DNA of 64,000 nt from Synaphobranchus kaupii. Taxonomy: Eukaryota; Chordata; Actinopteri; Anguilliformes; Synaphobranchidae. A program made the translations under genes and the position numbers. Of this stretch, positions 29,101 to 38,740 are shown in pieces (the stretch's first letter is position 1; each line of letters begins with the position of its first letter). Location of the stretch: contig CM056391.1 in NCBI GenBank assembly GCA_029718625.1, positions 20,001,218-20,065,217 on the forward strand. Direction: 5' to 3'. Under the pieces are notes generated by a model that was not told the origin of the DNA, searched no databases, and saw only the letters and a program-made list of their open reading frames with translations.

Positions 29101-31150
29101 CTAATTCTTATCTTAGGACAATGTATGCAGAGCAAGTAGGCCTAAAACACATGGCATAGTATTGAGGCCTGTTCTTAGCTCTACATTGACCTTAGATTAA
29201 TGTAGGAGGGTAGTATCAGCAGAACACCATGACTCCACAGTTACTACTTTCTTTGCCCTCCAAGCAGGCAATCAGAATAAAGGCCCCATAAGCTACCTAG
29301 CCATTTACATGCTCAATCAACTTGAGGAATGCCCTATCCTTACAGACTGGGGCTAATAGCAGTGGTTGTGCAGATCTACATTAAAGGTTGTATCAGCGAT
29401 TTTGGGTGACGTCACTTCTGAAGCGAAATCCCAAACAAACATACTTATGAATAATTATGTTATGTTTTAAAAAATAGTGTTCAAGCATCCAGAATTATAA
29501 CCACGTTAATAACGTTTGTAAGAAACCAAACCGTTTGTAAATCCGTCAAGATTTCAGCGAGATAAGAGTATTAGCGTTGTGCAGATCATTGTGATTGGTT
29601 GGAATACTGTTTATTTTGGTTTTGAGTGGTTGGTAGTACCATTTGTTTTTGTGTACGATCTCGGAGCATAGGCTGCCTACAGAGACGCGGTTTTTTGACG
29701 GCCTGCTTATGGGGCGGGCAGCTAGCGGATCGTGAGGAAAAATCAGATGAATGTGATCATTTATGTTTCCACCCAAAATCGCTGATACAACCTTTAATTT
29801 AAATAATCTAGATTGGGTAATGCGATAAAAGTACATAATTTTAATTTTCTCAAAGATGTGTGGAGGAGAGCTGTTGTAGACTAAGACCACGGCTGTGTCC
29901 GAATCAGAGCTCCATCTACTGTGTCGTCTGTGTACAGTTTAGTACGCAATGTGCAGTATGCTAAAAAAATATCCTCCATACCATTTTCCAAACATAATGT
30001 GGAAATGTCGTTAGAGGTTCCACCCTTGCGCAGCCATGTCACGCATTTTTGTTATTGAAGAAAAACGTCAGCGAAACAAAATTGCGGGGTCATATTTAAG
30101 AGACCGACATGTTCGCCCACTCAGGCTTTTTGACTTGTTGAATCAAATATCCGCCCTCAAAAAGGGTTAAGGGGTCGTATTCGGTCATGGCCTTAGAGAA
30201 AATTTCGCTTACGTTACTTAACGACTTTCTCTTCCAGCCTACTCAACAAGCATACTCAATAGTATGTAAAGGTGCCGATTCGCACACAGCCCAAGTACGA
30301 TGCCGATCACGTGATACGTCTACACAAAACAAACGCTGCATAACAAGTCACCAAACGAATATTCTCCACTCTGGAAAGGACTAAATTCACTAGTGTATCC
30401 CTTTCACACGAAATATGTTGATCTAGGTCAGTAAATAGTACCATTGTTGAAACCGCAAAGAAATCCATATTCTCGCTATGGGCGACGAACGTAAAACAGT
30501 GGAACAGAAGAAAAAAATTTATAAAACACAACGTTAAATCATAACGTACTTACTAGTACTTGTTTTTTAAGGTTTGTGCAACTCAGTTTTCCAGCTGACC
30601 GAACACTGTCCAGCAATGTTAGTACTACAGAAACGTGTCCTGGCGGTCATTGTGTCCGAAAAACTATAGAAAACAAGCCAATTATGACTTGCTAGCCACC
30701 TAGTACAGCTGGTGCGATACTAACATCAATAACGTTATTATAGAACGCTAATCCCGCAAGGATTAGGCGACGACTAACGTGTGCATGGACAATATCAATG
30801 TAGCTAACGTCAGCTAGCCAAGATAACTTTTTTCTATGTAGCTACCTAGCCGATGTAAGATATAGCTTAAAGTCGTGCATTTATACAATTTGACCAACTA
30901 AACGAGCAATAGGAGTAAAAATGCACGGATTTCAAAAACAGTTAACGTTAGCTATAAACTCCAGGAAAGTGGAAATGCTAACGTCACTGAGCACCTCTCC
31001 GGTAATTTGCTTAGTTGAGGCCTAGCTAACGCTTGTTGAAAGCGAAAGGCCCGTGACTGTAAACTATCCAACTAAAAAGATTTGTAAAGATACATAGCCT
31101 TACTAACAAATGCATACTCACGATGTTTGCCCCGCCATCCCGGATGCCAT
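16997..31150 (-). CDS. khdc4: KHDC4 (BLOM7), KH-domain splicing-associated protein, complete
   Basis: KHDC4 is a nuclear RNA-binding protein that associates with the Prp19/CDC5L spliceosomal complex. Fourteen coding exons with GT-AG borders and unbroken phase give 1848 nt and 615 residues; the human protein is 614 as I remember it. Landmarks are [12 protein letters not shown] near residue 15, [19 protein letters not shown] near 95-115, a first KH-like region about 130-225 ([39 protein letters not shown]) and a second about 288-378 ([39 protein letters not shown]). A Pro/Tyr/Ser-rich middle and a C-terminal [14 protein letters not shown] follow. The 86 nt exon 12 was found because phase fails without it. 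Introns 1, 6 and 8 host H/ACA RNAs. The ATG has A at -3. The human gene lies on chromosome 1, so its position between WHAMM and PDE8A is a fish-side arrangement. Confidence 0.93.
17142..17176. repeat. (GA)n microsatellite in KHDC4 intron 13
   Basis: About 17 GA dinucleotides, starting 18 bases upstream of the exon 14 acceptor region. On the sense strand it is (TC)n and so extends the polypyrimidine tract. Confidence 0.9.
17550..17650 (-). CDS. khdc4: KHDC4 coding exon 13
   Basis: 101 nt with a GTACGT donor. It encodes [20 protein letters not shown] and ISGLQELG, carrying the basic cluster RKRQR expected of a nuclear signal. A poly(C) run on the sense strand lies about 20 nt past the donor. 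Confidence 0.83.
18940..19632. mobile_element. Non-autonomous DNA transposon, ~690 bp, in KHDC4 intron 13
   Basis: CAGTGGCTGCATTCGAATAG at the left is mirrored by CTATTCAAATGCAGCCAGTG at the right. No transposase frame is visible inside. A convincing target duplication could not be defined. Confidence 0.65.
19980..20065 (-). CDS. khdc4: KHDC4 coding exon 12
   Basis: 86 nt from a TATCTTTTGCAG acceptor to a GTACCT donor, phase 0 in and phase 2 out. It encodes [20 protein letters not shown] and GKAAE. Including it is what lets exon 13 be read in the frame that exon 14 demands. The acceptor is a NAGNAG (GCAGCAG). Confidence 0.75.
20134..22665. mobile_element. 2.5 kb TIR DNA transposon filling KHDC4 intron 11
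   Basis: Inverted ends of about 50 bp start AGGGCCCATCAACAGTAAA at the left and AGGGCCCATCAATAGTAAA (inverted) at the right. Both continue with ATGCATGCAAATTTCCC and AGACTTCAATG. TA flanks both sides (20132-20133, 22666-22667). No transposase was recognised. A truncated L1-like LINE sits inside. The family (Harbinger-like, piggyBac-like or other) is not resolved. Confidence 0.75.
21600..22492 (+). pseudogene. 5'-truncated L1-like LINE, ORF2 C-terminal part
   Basis: Frames at 21619-21813 and 21845-22099 read [30 protein letters not shown] and [17 protein letters not shown] shifted frame then gives [19 protein letters not shown], the Cys-His motif at the end of L1-type ORF2. AATAAAAACAAG and an A-rich tail (22484-22491) end it. 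Confidence 0.75.
22681..22791 (-). CDS. khdc4: KHDC4 coding exon 11
   Basis: 111 nt in phase 0, from a TGTCCAAG acceptor to a GTAGGT donor. It encodes [20 protein letters not shown] and SEESLGHQ. A transposon end lies 15 bases past the donor. Confidence 0.78.
23313..23545 (-). CDS. khdc4: KHDC4 coding exon 10
   Basis: 233 nt with a GTAGGT donor. It encodes a Tyr/Pro/Ser/Asn-rich low-complexity segment ([20 protein letters not shown]) equivalent to the proline/tyrosine-rich middle of the mammalian protein. It ends with KPPPYLAQ. Confidence 0.87.
23721..23778 (-). CDS. khdc4: KHDC4 coding exon 9
   Basis: 58 nt from a CTTTGTGCAG acceptor to a GTAAGT donor. It encodes [19 protein letters not shown]. 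It follows the 3.1 kb, repeat-filled intron 8. Confidence 0.85.
24419..24606 (-). mobile_element. Tc1-like fold-back fragment, piece 1
   Basis: This matches the centre of the 15152-16251 element read in reverse (GGAACAGTATGGAACACATG, TCATCAAGGGTCTGATGTAT). It runs through the palindrome centre and ends at CCTTTAAAG. Confidence 0.75.
24988..25193. mobile_element. hAT-type MITE with 8 bp target duplication
   Basis: The ends are CAGGGATCTCAAACTC..CTGGAGGGCC and GGCCCTCCAGGACTGGAG..GAGATCCCTG. ACGTAGAG is duplicated exactly at 24980-24987 and 25194-25201. Both the CAG..CTG ends and the 8 bp duplication are hAT hallmarks. Length 206 bp. Confidence 0.9.
25403..25712 (-). mobile_element. Tc1-like fold-back fragment, piece 2
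   Basis: This starts GTGATCCATCCATATCTACT, exactly the sequence that follows piece 1 in the intact copy. It ends at CCAAATATTAAAAATGTA, before the Sleeping Beauty-type terminal repeat, which is missing. Confidence 0.75.
26434..26490. repeat. Widespread fish repeat fragment (tttagcagac..ccaaagcgac)
   Basis: ATTACATTCATTTAGCAGAC followed by CTTTAATCCAAAGCGACGTA is the recurring motif found in thousands of copies in teleost genomes. Only this short stretch is clear. Confidence 0.7.
26687..26818 (-). ncRNA. H/ACA-type small RNA candidate, KHDC4 intron 8
   Basis: Two hairpins flank a single-stranded hinge on the KHDC4 strand. Hairpin 1 is closed by GGAGGT/ACCTCC with an upper stem AGCTA/TAGCT and an internal loop (TCATCGATACCC side). 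The hinge carries AAATTA, fitting the H box ANANNA. Hairpin 2 has a perfect TCTGACCT/AGGTCAGA stem. The 3' box would be ATA, three bases from the end. It begins about 60 nt after the exon 8 donor. KHDC4 (KIAA0907) hosts H/ACA RNAs in human, as I recall, which supports the call. I do not assign a family name. Confidence 0.7.
26878..26938 (-). CDS. khdc4: KHDC4 coding exon 8
   Basis: 61 nt with a GTAAGT donor. It encodes [20 protein letters not shown] and completes the second KH-like fold. Confidence 0.9.
27088..27296 (-). CDS. khdc4: KHDC4 coding exon 7
   Basis: 209 nt from a CTCTTGCAG acceptor to a GTATGA donor. It encodes the best conserved second KH-like region: [44 protein letters not shown]. 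Confidence 0.93.
27334..27353. repeat. Poly(G) tract, 20 bp, KHDC4 intron 6
   Basis: Twenty G on the plus strand, so poly(C) in the KHDC4 transcript, 38 nt upstream of the exon 7 acceptor. Confidence 0.95.
27466..27604 (-). ncRNA. H/ACA-type small RNA candidate, KHDC4 intron 6
   Basis: Hairpin 1 is closed by GGAGGT/ACCTCC-like arms with AGCCA..ATGGCT above an internal loop containing CTCACCGATACTG. The hinge has ACAGTA, a good H box. Hairpin 2 pairs TGTGA with TCACA, AGCC with GGCT, and AACCT with AGGTT. ACA lies three bases from the proposed 3' end, at the edge of a sense-strand poly(C) tract. Hairpin 1 is clearly related to the intron 8 RNA (shared GGAGGT, AAGAAGGTG, CTC.CCGATAC). Confidence 0.74.
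27779..28017 (-). CDS. khdc4: KHDC4 coding exon 6
   Basis: 239 nt with a GTAAAC donor. It encodes [15 protein letters not shown], which closes the first KH-like region, then a Pro/Ser/Gln-rich linker. Confidence 0.88.
28116..28168 (-). CDS. khdc4: KHDC4 coding exon 5
   Basis: 53 nt with a GTAAGC donor. It encodes [17 protein letters not shown], a KH-like beta strand and helix. The acceptor lies behind a long poly(T) tract on the sense strand (poly(A) at 28173-28193). Confidence 0.88.
28278..28357 (-). CDS. khdc4: KHDC4 coding exon 4
   Basis: 80 nt from a TATTTCAG acceptor to a GTATGT donor. It encodes [20 protein letters not shown] and KAQAKR. Confidence 0.88.
28477..28596 (-). CDS. khdc4: KHDC4 coding exon 3
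   Basis: 120 nt in phase 0, ending at a GTGTGA donor. It encodes [20 protein letters not shown] and [10 protein letters not shown], the start of the first KH-like region. Confidence 0.9.
28694..29033 (-). CDS. khdc4: KHDC4 coding exon 2
   Basis: 340 nt from a TTTCTGCAG acceptor to a GTAGAC donor. It encodes [16 protein letters not shown], a Ser/Pro/Thr-rich stretch, then [20 protein letters not shown] near its end. Confidence 0.9.
29119..29264 (-). ncRNA. H/ACA-type small RNA candidate, KHDC4 intron 1
   Basis: Hairpin 1 is closed by GGAGGG/CCCTCC. The hinge contains ACATTA, fitting the H box. Hairpin 2 has GTAGAGC/GCTCTGC below a pocket and AGGCCT/AGGCCT above, with ACA three bases from the proposed end. 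The 3' end lies about 85 nt upstream of the exon 2 acceptor, a usual distance for intronic snoRNAs. Same architecture as the other two. Confidence 0.7.
29381..29797. mobile_element. MITE with perfect 28 bp inverted ends, TTAA-flanked, KHDC4 intron 1
   Basis: TTAAAGGTTGTATCAGCGAT and the next 8 bases (29381-29408) are mirrored without mismatch at 29770-29797. TTAA at both extremes suggests a piggyBac-like target. Length 417 bp, no coding frame. Confidence 0.85.
29891..30291. mobile_element. Putative non-autonomous DNA transposon, KHDC4 intron 1
   Basis: GGCTGTGTCCGAATC at the left and GATTCGCACACAGCC at the right are inverted with one mismatch. Length about 400 bp. No target duplication could be confirmed. 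Confidence 0.55.
30292..31121. other. KHDC4 intron 1, 5' part: no gene seen
   Basis: Mostly AT-rich, with repeated AGCTAACGTTAGC-like words common in fish introns. A 65-codon frame near 30187 overlaps the transposon and is dismissed. Confidence 0.5.
31122..31150 (-). CDS. khdc4: KHDC4 coding exon 1
   Basis: 29 nt: ATGGCATCCGGGATGGCGGG and on to ACATC before a GTGAGT donor, phase 2. It encodes MASGMAGQT plus two bases of a serine codon. The short N-terminus leading to RWDQ is typical of the family. Confidence 0.82.
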
Positions 31151-31400
31151 TTTATCGAAGATGTAACTCGCCTAAACAATTAGCTATGATCCAATTAGTA
31201 AATTCATTCACCTGAAGTTTGTGATACGTCTTATTGCTAGCGAATCTGCTAGTTAGCTACAGATCCCGATAATGCTTACTACCATCGATATAAAGGACCG
31301 GAAATACGTAATTTAGTGTTGATCACGTCATTATACTGCACAAATTGCAACACATCGCCCCCTCATTCCGACGCCGGTATCTTCCGTATTTTAACAAAAA
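31151..31400 (-). promoter_or_regulatory. khdc4: Presumed KHDC4 promoter and 5' UTR
   Basis: This lies directly upstream of the KHDC4 ATG. No TATA box was placed. No divergent gene was recognised on the other side. Confidence 0.35.
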
Positions 31401-34400
31401 TAAAGATCCATCTTTGTTCAGGTTTTTTTTTTTTTTTGGCAAAGAGCATTGTTAGCCATTGTTTTTTCTTGTTGAATTGAGCTTCCAAAGCATCTTGAGG
31501 TTTTTCTTTTTTAACCAAAATATCCTCCTAAGCGGTATATCATGGAGGTGGAGAAGACCAAGCCATAATATACCTTTTCTTAGTCCACGTAATGTGGAAG
31601 GAAGTTATCATTCAGAACAGGCTGTGATAGGACATGGGTGGAAACCATGTTTACAAGAGTGGTCATTTACAAAGAGTGTATTTTAAAAAAAAAATTTATT
31701 AATAATAACTAGTCCTGACCCCAGATCTTACAACTAACTTCAATTTTGATCATCTAAAATACCTACCAATATATTTGTAAACAACCCTTGTGTAGGCCAA
31801 ACTAGTTGCAACTCCAATTCCAACTGGCTTCACACAAAGAATTAGGCCATTACAGGTGGTCAGTACTGTTCTAGTTTTCTGCTCCAATTATTTTTGTTTT
31901 GCCAGCATTGTATGGGGGGATTTTGGAAGAAAAAAAACTTTTTGCAGTTCAGTTAGCAGAAAAGACTGCATTGGCACCTTACCAATACTGTATACACACC
32001 TTTTAAAAAGGACTCTCTCACTATGTTTAAAATCTGGAGAGCATTAAAAAGGTATACTGTCTCTGGTGATGCTGAAGAACAGTAAGAGCTGCCTGGATGG
32101 CAAAAAGTATTTAATATTGAACTGGGAAATACTACAAGTCAACAAAAAAAGGTGAGATACAGGCAAAGCTTGTCAATGAAATGTAAAATATACTGCATTT
32201 TCAGTATTTAAGATCTGGCATGGCTACCAAGAAACATTTTCTGTAAAATGTCTGCAGATAAATGCATTTATATATTTAAATATACTTAATGCAATGCATA
32301 ATTTAAAAAAAAAAATGTTTGTGCAACGATGCAAAATGTATTGTAAATATATTCCGCATTGGTGTATGAGGTAATTTCACAAGCTGTAATGTAACAGAAG
32401 TTCTGTTTATCAGTCATCCGTGTGCCTAAATGTAACTCAAACGCCAAAGCACAGTACGTAATTAAGGACAGAAGTTTTTCTTCCCACTTTCCATTTTGGG
32501 CTTAATTAACAAAAAAATACATATAGAAGTTGCATTTATATATAGTATAATAACTTTCTTTTATTTCAAGAAACAAGTAAAATGTGTAAAATAAATAGTT
32601 TTCAAAAGTATAAAAGATTCAGTTCAGCTACATCACAGCTATGGTTTGGCAGGGTTCACACAACATCTTGAGGAAAGTTGTACACTATACAGAAACACAT
32701 ATTGAGGGGTGTAAGTTCCTCATGCACCTACAAATAACATACATCAATAATAAATTAATCTGTTGTGTTTTGTGTGGGGAAGCAGTTGATCAACTCATGT
32801 TCCAAAACTGTTCTACTCATTCCTCAATCTGTTTCAAAAGAAAAACACTAATTTACTGTACACATAATACTGTCCTGGGCTGACTTAACTTCCCATAATA
32901 CAAGAGTGAAAGAAAAATAAATGAAGAGCTATGATGTTGTGGGTATTCCATTAACTCAGCGCATCGCTCGCTGGGTTTTCACATCCACACTCTTGTGGTT
33001 TATCTCTGAATTGTGAACGGGTTCCAGCCATGGCTTCCCTCTGGGCCTGGTCTCCTTAAGCAAGCGAGGCTATTCTGGGCTCTATGGGGAGAGGTCCAGC
33101 TGCAGTGTTATGGCATCCATTTGCTTATTTCTAAAAATTTACTTGCTAATTTTCTCCCCTGGCCAAGTCTCCCAGCTGAAAAGACCTACTCATATTACTC
33201 TGATTATCACAATGAACAAACATCTGAGGAAAGCCAGAGGATGCTGACACCTAGCAGCAATCAAATAATGAGATGGAAGAGAATATCAATGAAAAAAAGC
33301 TTTGGATTGAATGGTTGGCCCCGGTTTAATACGTTTGGGCACACAAGCATTCTCAGTGGGCCTGCTCTGGGCCAGACGTGGTGCGCCTCTCTAGAGTTCC
33401 TCCTTGTTAACTGGATAACAAGCTGATGCCTTATCTGCCAGAACAAGTATGAATAGTAGTCTGTGAACCTTTCAGAAGCAGTGTATAGTACTAAGCGAAT
33501 CATCATCATGTTATTAAATGACTTCATTCACATACATCTGTTTGGCAGGTCATTCACAACTTTTCATGGGATTTAATAGTCAGGATAACTGTAAACTGCC
33601 TCATCACCTGGTAATTAATATCAATCAATCCTAATGTTTCATTGCCTTTATATTAAAATAGACTGAGTCATGATTAATACAGGTTATGTTTTCCTAACAG
33701 CCATGCCAAGCAGGTGACATCATGATTCAGCAGTTCTGCAGACATTAACCATGGTAGCCCGGGTACTTGTTTGAACTTACCATAAAAGAACATGCATCAA
33801 TGTGTGCCTATTTGAACGGGCATTATGTAAACTTGTGTTGCAAGTCACAATGCTGGAGGCCTGCCTCTGATTCAGTAAGCTACAAGCCACACATCACAAT
33901 GCGAGCAACTTAAAAACTGGGGCAGAAGTAACCGCCCGATTTATCATCGTTGACGTGAGCAGACAGCAACTGACAACTGCAGATGATGGACCTGCAAAGG
34001 AATCCTGTTTACATTTCCTTTCCGTTTTGTTGCAATGCTGAACTCATTCTGGAGTGGTCTGTAATAGTTGCTGAGAGACTTCTTTTATGCAGAATGAGAT
34101 ACTTTCACCGTGCACATTTTTTTTTCTCTTTTTTAACAAGGACCATGGTGATAGACACAAATCATAGATCTTTCTCTGCTGACATGTTTACACTTTTCAC
34201 TGAAACCTGGGGAATCCATTTTAACCTCAAGCACAGGGTGTCACGGCTGAAAAACATTTTGGAGAATGTTGAAATAATCTAGCCTTTAACAACAGTCAAG
34301 AAATAAAATTTGGTTTATGATGTGCATCGTTGCACACACAATATAGCATTGTGAACCATGTTCTGTAAGACAAGAACCTCCCATCCTCCTCCAGGCAATA

Positions 34401-34949
34401 ACATCAGTCAGCCCTGTCAATGGGCTTTTCATTAGAGGGAATACATAAATACAAATTGCTCTAGAAAAAGAGCAGATGTATTTCAGTGGCTAACTTTCCT
34501 ACCACTTAATGAGAGCCATATCCACATAGGGGAAGTTCTTCTGAGTCTATCAACAAGCAGGTTGTCCACAGTGAGGCATTTATTGTTTTGAACCAAAACA
34601 AGAGTAAAACAAAGTTTGAGATGAGTCACAAAGCTGTTCAGTGCAGAATGACTTCCTGAAAGAGGTTTCATTTTTACTCAACGTCTACACAATGAAATCA
34701 TCATCCTGTACAAATTATATTGTTTCAACTTTATTATTTTTCCCAAATAGATTTTCTGATCAGTTTCAAGATTCCCTCGAGAAGTGCCTACATGTTGGTA
34801 GTGAGGCTGGCTTGCATCATCAACTGAAGGAGGGGGGTTGGGTTGTAGGCATACAGGATTCAGGTTATTATGCTCAAAAATGCATGTAAGTACTTGATGC
34901 AAGTCTTAAAACATATTCAATTTGAATATTTGACCAGAGTTTAACCTCC
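31401..34949. other. Intergenic KHDC4-PDE8A spacer: no gene recognised
   Basis: The longest frame is 137 codons at 33013-33426 on the plus strand. It shows no known domain and has no splice-supported neighbours, so I treat it as chance. Confidence 0.45.
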
Positions 34950-35378
34950 TTTAAAGGGATAGTTCACTTTTTGGGGTTTTCTGATTGGCCCAACAGTTTT
35001 TATGTGTGATAAAGGATGCTTTAGATACTTTCAGATGACCAGCTGGCTTTATAATGGCTGATATATGGGAATTTTGGGGTCTGTGCGGTACAAAGGCAGA
35101 AAATAAACTTCAAGTAAGTCAAAGCTGCTTGTACAGCAAAGGTTTCCAGAGGCTACCCACATGAGCAGGTTACGTTTATAGTGCATATTCACAATTATAA
35201 ACATAAAATCAGTTTATAACATGCTGGAACTTCTTTCCTTCTGAGTTATCAAGCAAGTTCTCTTTACTTTACTCAAGTTCTCAATCCTTTGTCACAGACA
35301 AAAACTGTCTAGGCCAATCAAAAAAACATACTAAAACTGAAATATCAAAAACTCCAGAAAGTGAACTTTCTCTTTAAG
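34950..35378. mobile_element. MITE with TTTAAAGGGATAGTTCACTT ends
   Basis: The left end TTTAAAGGGATAGTTCACTT is mirrored at the right by AAAGTGAACTTTCTCTTTAA. Length 429 bp. The same family occurs at 61061-62512. Confidence 0.78.
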
Positions 35379-35392
35379 GTCACGTTCATACA

Positions 35393-35435
<43 letters not shown>

Positions 35436-35475
35436 TATACATATATATACATATATACGTACATATACATATAGA
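35393..35475. repeat. (TA)n / TATACA microsatellite
   Basis: An uninterrupted TA run at about 35395-35422 is followed by CACATATACATATAC-type repeats. Confidence 0.9.
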
Positions 35476-35479
35476 CAAC

Positions 35480-38463
35480 ATACATTACATTTCATATTTA
35501 ATTGCAGTTAGAAGAAAAACTACTGCAGCTAACTTTTTCAGCCATGGTCAAGACAATGAACATCTGCTGTTAAGTAGTGGTCAGTGCCCTATTCATTCAG
35601 AGATCGCCACTATTCATTTTGGTGACAGTTGTTGACAGCCTGTGTGTGATAGATATTCAAGGCAAATGACAAAAATATAGCTCAGAAGTACAATTATTTC
35701 TGTTGTTGGAACATTTATCCCTTTTTTTTTTTAAATAGAAAATATAAGCAACATCTTTTTAAAAAATAAGTCAAATGAGTACAAGGTATTGAGGAAAATA
35801 AGTGTGAAACACCAGCTTGTCATTTTCTCCACATTTTCCTTGGTTAAATTTAATCCTTGAGCTACAGATGGTGTACATGTAATAAGAACCACGGCTCTCT
35901 ATTTTCCTTTCAAAATGTACATTTGGGGACTATTTTCATCAGCAGAAGTAATTCCAACAGGTATTCTTTGTGGAATTTAAAGCCAATTTTAATCTCTCTC
36001 ATCCATTGAATCCTCCTAATGCTGATGCAAAAATTGCTTGAATCTCTCTGAATAACAAATTTGAGCTAAATGAAATTTGCACATCATTTTGAAATATATT
36101 AACATAAAATGTCTGTCACTACCAATTAATCACGCTCAGCAGGGTATGTCTTTGAAGGTTTTCTGGTTTGTAGCTAATGACCAAATGCAGTTCTGACCCA
36201 AATTTTTGGAAGACCACCACATAGATAGAAGACCTCAGACATTCAGACCAAAAAATAAACATGGCTCCAGGCATAACATACTCTTCATTGATAAAATTTG
36301 ACTGTGTAAAGCACAAAAATGAACCACTGGCCCACATGATGAAATAAGGAATGCAATTCCACTCAGCTTTAAGCAAACGCCTGAGGAATTTCATGTCTTT
36401 AAGTGGAATACTTCTGTCTCTTTATATGTAGGCTATGCAGGCAGGTCTTTGAAGGTCAAAGGAGATGAAGATTCTAATGCGATCAGATGTCATGGCAGCA
36501 GCTGCCCAATCACAATGCAGGGATTCTCTCCCCTTCCTATTCTTCAACTGAATAAGGGTAGGCTTTGCACTTTTCTCCCCTTTAAGATGCCAGACACAAC
36601 AACATTCCCGGGCAAAGAATGTGCCCAATCACCAAGGAAACTGGTTTAGCCTAACCTCACCATGACAATGCTCTTCTCCCTGGCAAGGGGATGCCAGCCA
36701 CACCAGCCCTAGGGACTAGTGCCCTCTCACGCCTGGGCCCCTGGCCTGTGACTGTCTCGCAAACCTGTGAGAAGACATTCCACCAGTCAGTCAAGATTTA
36801 TTTGCCTTAGGGCTTCTCTACTTCACATTCATCACAGGGCCAGTGAGGGGCTTTGCAAGGTTATGGCAAAGATAAGGATGGCAGGAACAGTCCGCTTATG
36901 GCTAACAAAATGCTGTTTTTGCTATTCTAGTATGTAACCGTGCAAAAAAGATAATCACCCCACACATCCAGAAATCTCAGAAAAATGACATGAACATCTT
37001 GTTCACAAGAAGGCTCGGAGGTAATTTTAATGTGATAATAAAACCGTGGGAAAGTGCTTAATTGGACACGTTTAATGTTTATAAATTTGTCTTGTAATGG
37101 CTACTGGTTTGGCCTGTGTGTAGTATGTTCAGAATGTTTTTCTTGGGGTTAATTTGCAAATCCTCATGTTCCCTTTACTGAGAAAATTAAGTTCCAGTTC
37201 CAATTGGATATATATTTGAACTGGAAAAGCCTAGGGGCCTTTTATATGATTGCAGTACATTCTACATAGAGAAACTATAACTATAAAACCAGTGGAACTG
37301 CCAGCCTTTCCTCACACAATCGGTCTGAATTGTGCTGGCAAGTAATGGCATCATTATGGAAACATGCTGTGATATAATCATTATCATTATTTTATTTCTC
37401 CATAGAATAATTTCTAGTTATTTTCGGTGCTCTGAGCCCGGATGTAGCAGTGAATCAGAACGAACAAACAAATCCCCTGATTGAGTGTACAGTTCTGACT
37501 AAAAGAAAAAAGAAGCTTTTGGTCAATATATCATATCGACTCACGTGGGCTTTTTCATTATGGCATTATGTTTATATATGGTTTAAATAAAAGTAGGAAA
37601 TAATTTTCATAAGGGACATTCTGTCACACATTAGTATCCTAATCAGAAACCAGTGGTGGATGAAACATTTCCCCTGGGTTGTCTGTGTACATGATTCTGG
37701 AACAAATGGGCAAAATAATATGGTGCTTGTCAAAATCAGAGCAAGCTGTATGCTAGAAGACTGGCATTACACAGTGATAGACATTTCTGGATTATGCTCC
37801 CCCTGAAAATCCATTATTTTTTAGAAAAAAATATTTATAGTGAAACTCCCACCCAATGGTTTTGTCAAACATTTTCACAAAATTCCAGATTATTAATCTT
37901 TGTTCATTTTTGTCATTCCAGTGTAAAATACATGAGTCTATAAAAATATTGAGATTTGTCTGAATATTACTTTTGACTAAATTATCAAAGACTTACTTTG
38001 CATGTACGCAGTGGGATGTATTGTATAAATATTGTATAAAATAAGGCAGTCTTTCAGTAGAATAAACCAGATATAAAAAATTCTGGGAGAAAACGCATTC
38101 AAGTCCGAAACACTTTCACAGATGTATTCTGTTATTGAAAGCTGTCTGGTTTACAGCAATACCCAATAGTTACAGGTCTAGTACAGCCTTTTCAATTGAC
38201 ACCCTCTCACGTGGAAGTGATCAACAACAAAACAGCTTATTCCCAAATTCAGCATCCCAGTCTTTGATAAATGATTAAATCATACAATTCAATTGTTGTT
38301 TGCAGTGCAATATAAAGGTGTCAATTGAATTGGTGCTTGTATTATGAAAATGAAAACATCTAGACATGAATGAAATGTGTTTTTAAGGATATGACCCATG
38401 CAATTGCAACTTCTGTTAAATCAGCTTTGGCTTTTTTGTATTATGCTTCTTTCAATTCACTAA
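35480..38463. other. Intergenic downstream of PDE8A: no gene recognised
   Basis: AT-rich sequence with short frames only and no recognised repeat boundaries. Confidence 0.45.
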
Positions 38464-38469
38464 TTTATT
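38464..38469 (-). terminator. pde8a: Candidate PDE8A polyadenylation signal
   Basis: AATAAA on the PDE8A strand about 845 nt after the stop. It is one of several possible signals; others lie further on (for example near 37390). Confidence 0.35.
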
Positions 38470-38703
38470 TACTTATCATTTGTGAATTTATAGAAAATAC
38501 TGAACATCTAAAACAAAATAAATATCGAAATGTGTATCTGTAAATACCTATGATTAAGATGGGTACAGTTTAGAATCTTTCCAACTGTGACCAAAATTAA
38601 CATCCACACCCTGAACACCCATCATGATGTCACAAGCCCTCTGTTCTCTATAAATCCTCTCAAAGCAAAGGATTAGCAGACCTATTTTTGAGGGAAAAGA
38701 AAC

Positions 38704-38740
38704 AAACCAAACAAACAAACAAACAAACAAAAAAAACAAA
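38704..38740. repeat. (AAAC)n microsatellite in presumed PDE8A 3' UTR
   Basis: AAACAAACAAACAAAC-type repeat followed by an A-rich run. It reads (GTTT)n in the transcript. Confidence 0.85.

Noticed and set aside
33013..33426. 137-codon plus-strand ORF
   Set aside because: No recognised domain, no splice-linked neighbours, and composition like the surrounding spacer.
35393..35635. 80-codon ORF starting in the TA repeat
   Set aside because: Its first third is microsatellite (YIYIYIY) and the rest has no similarity.
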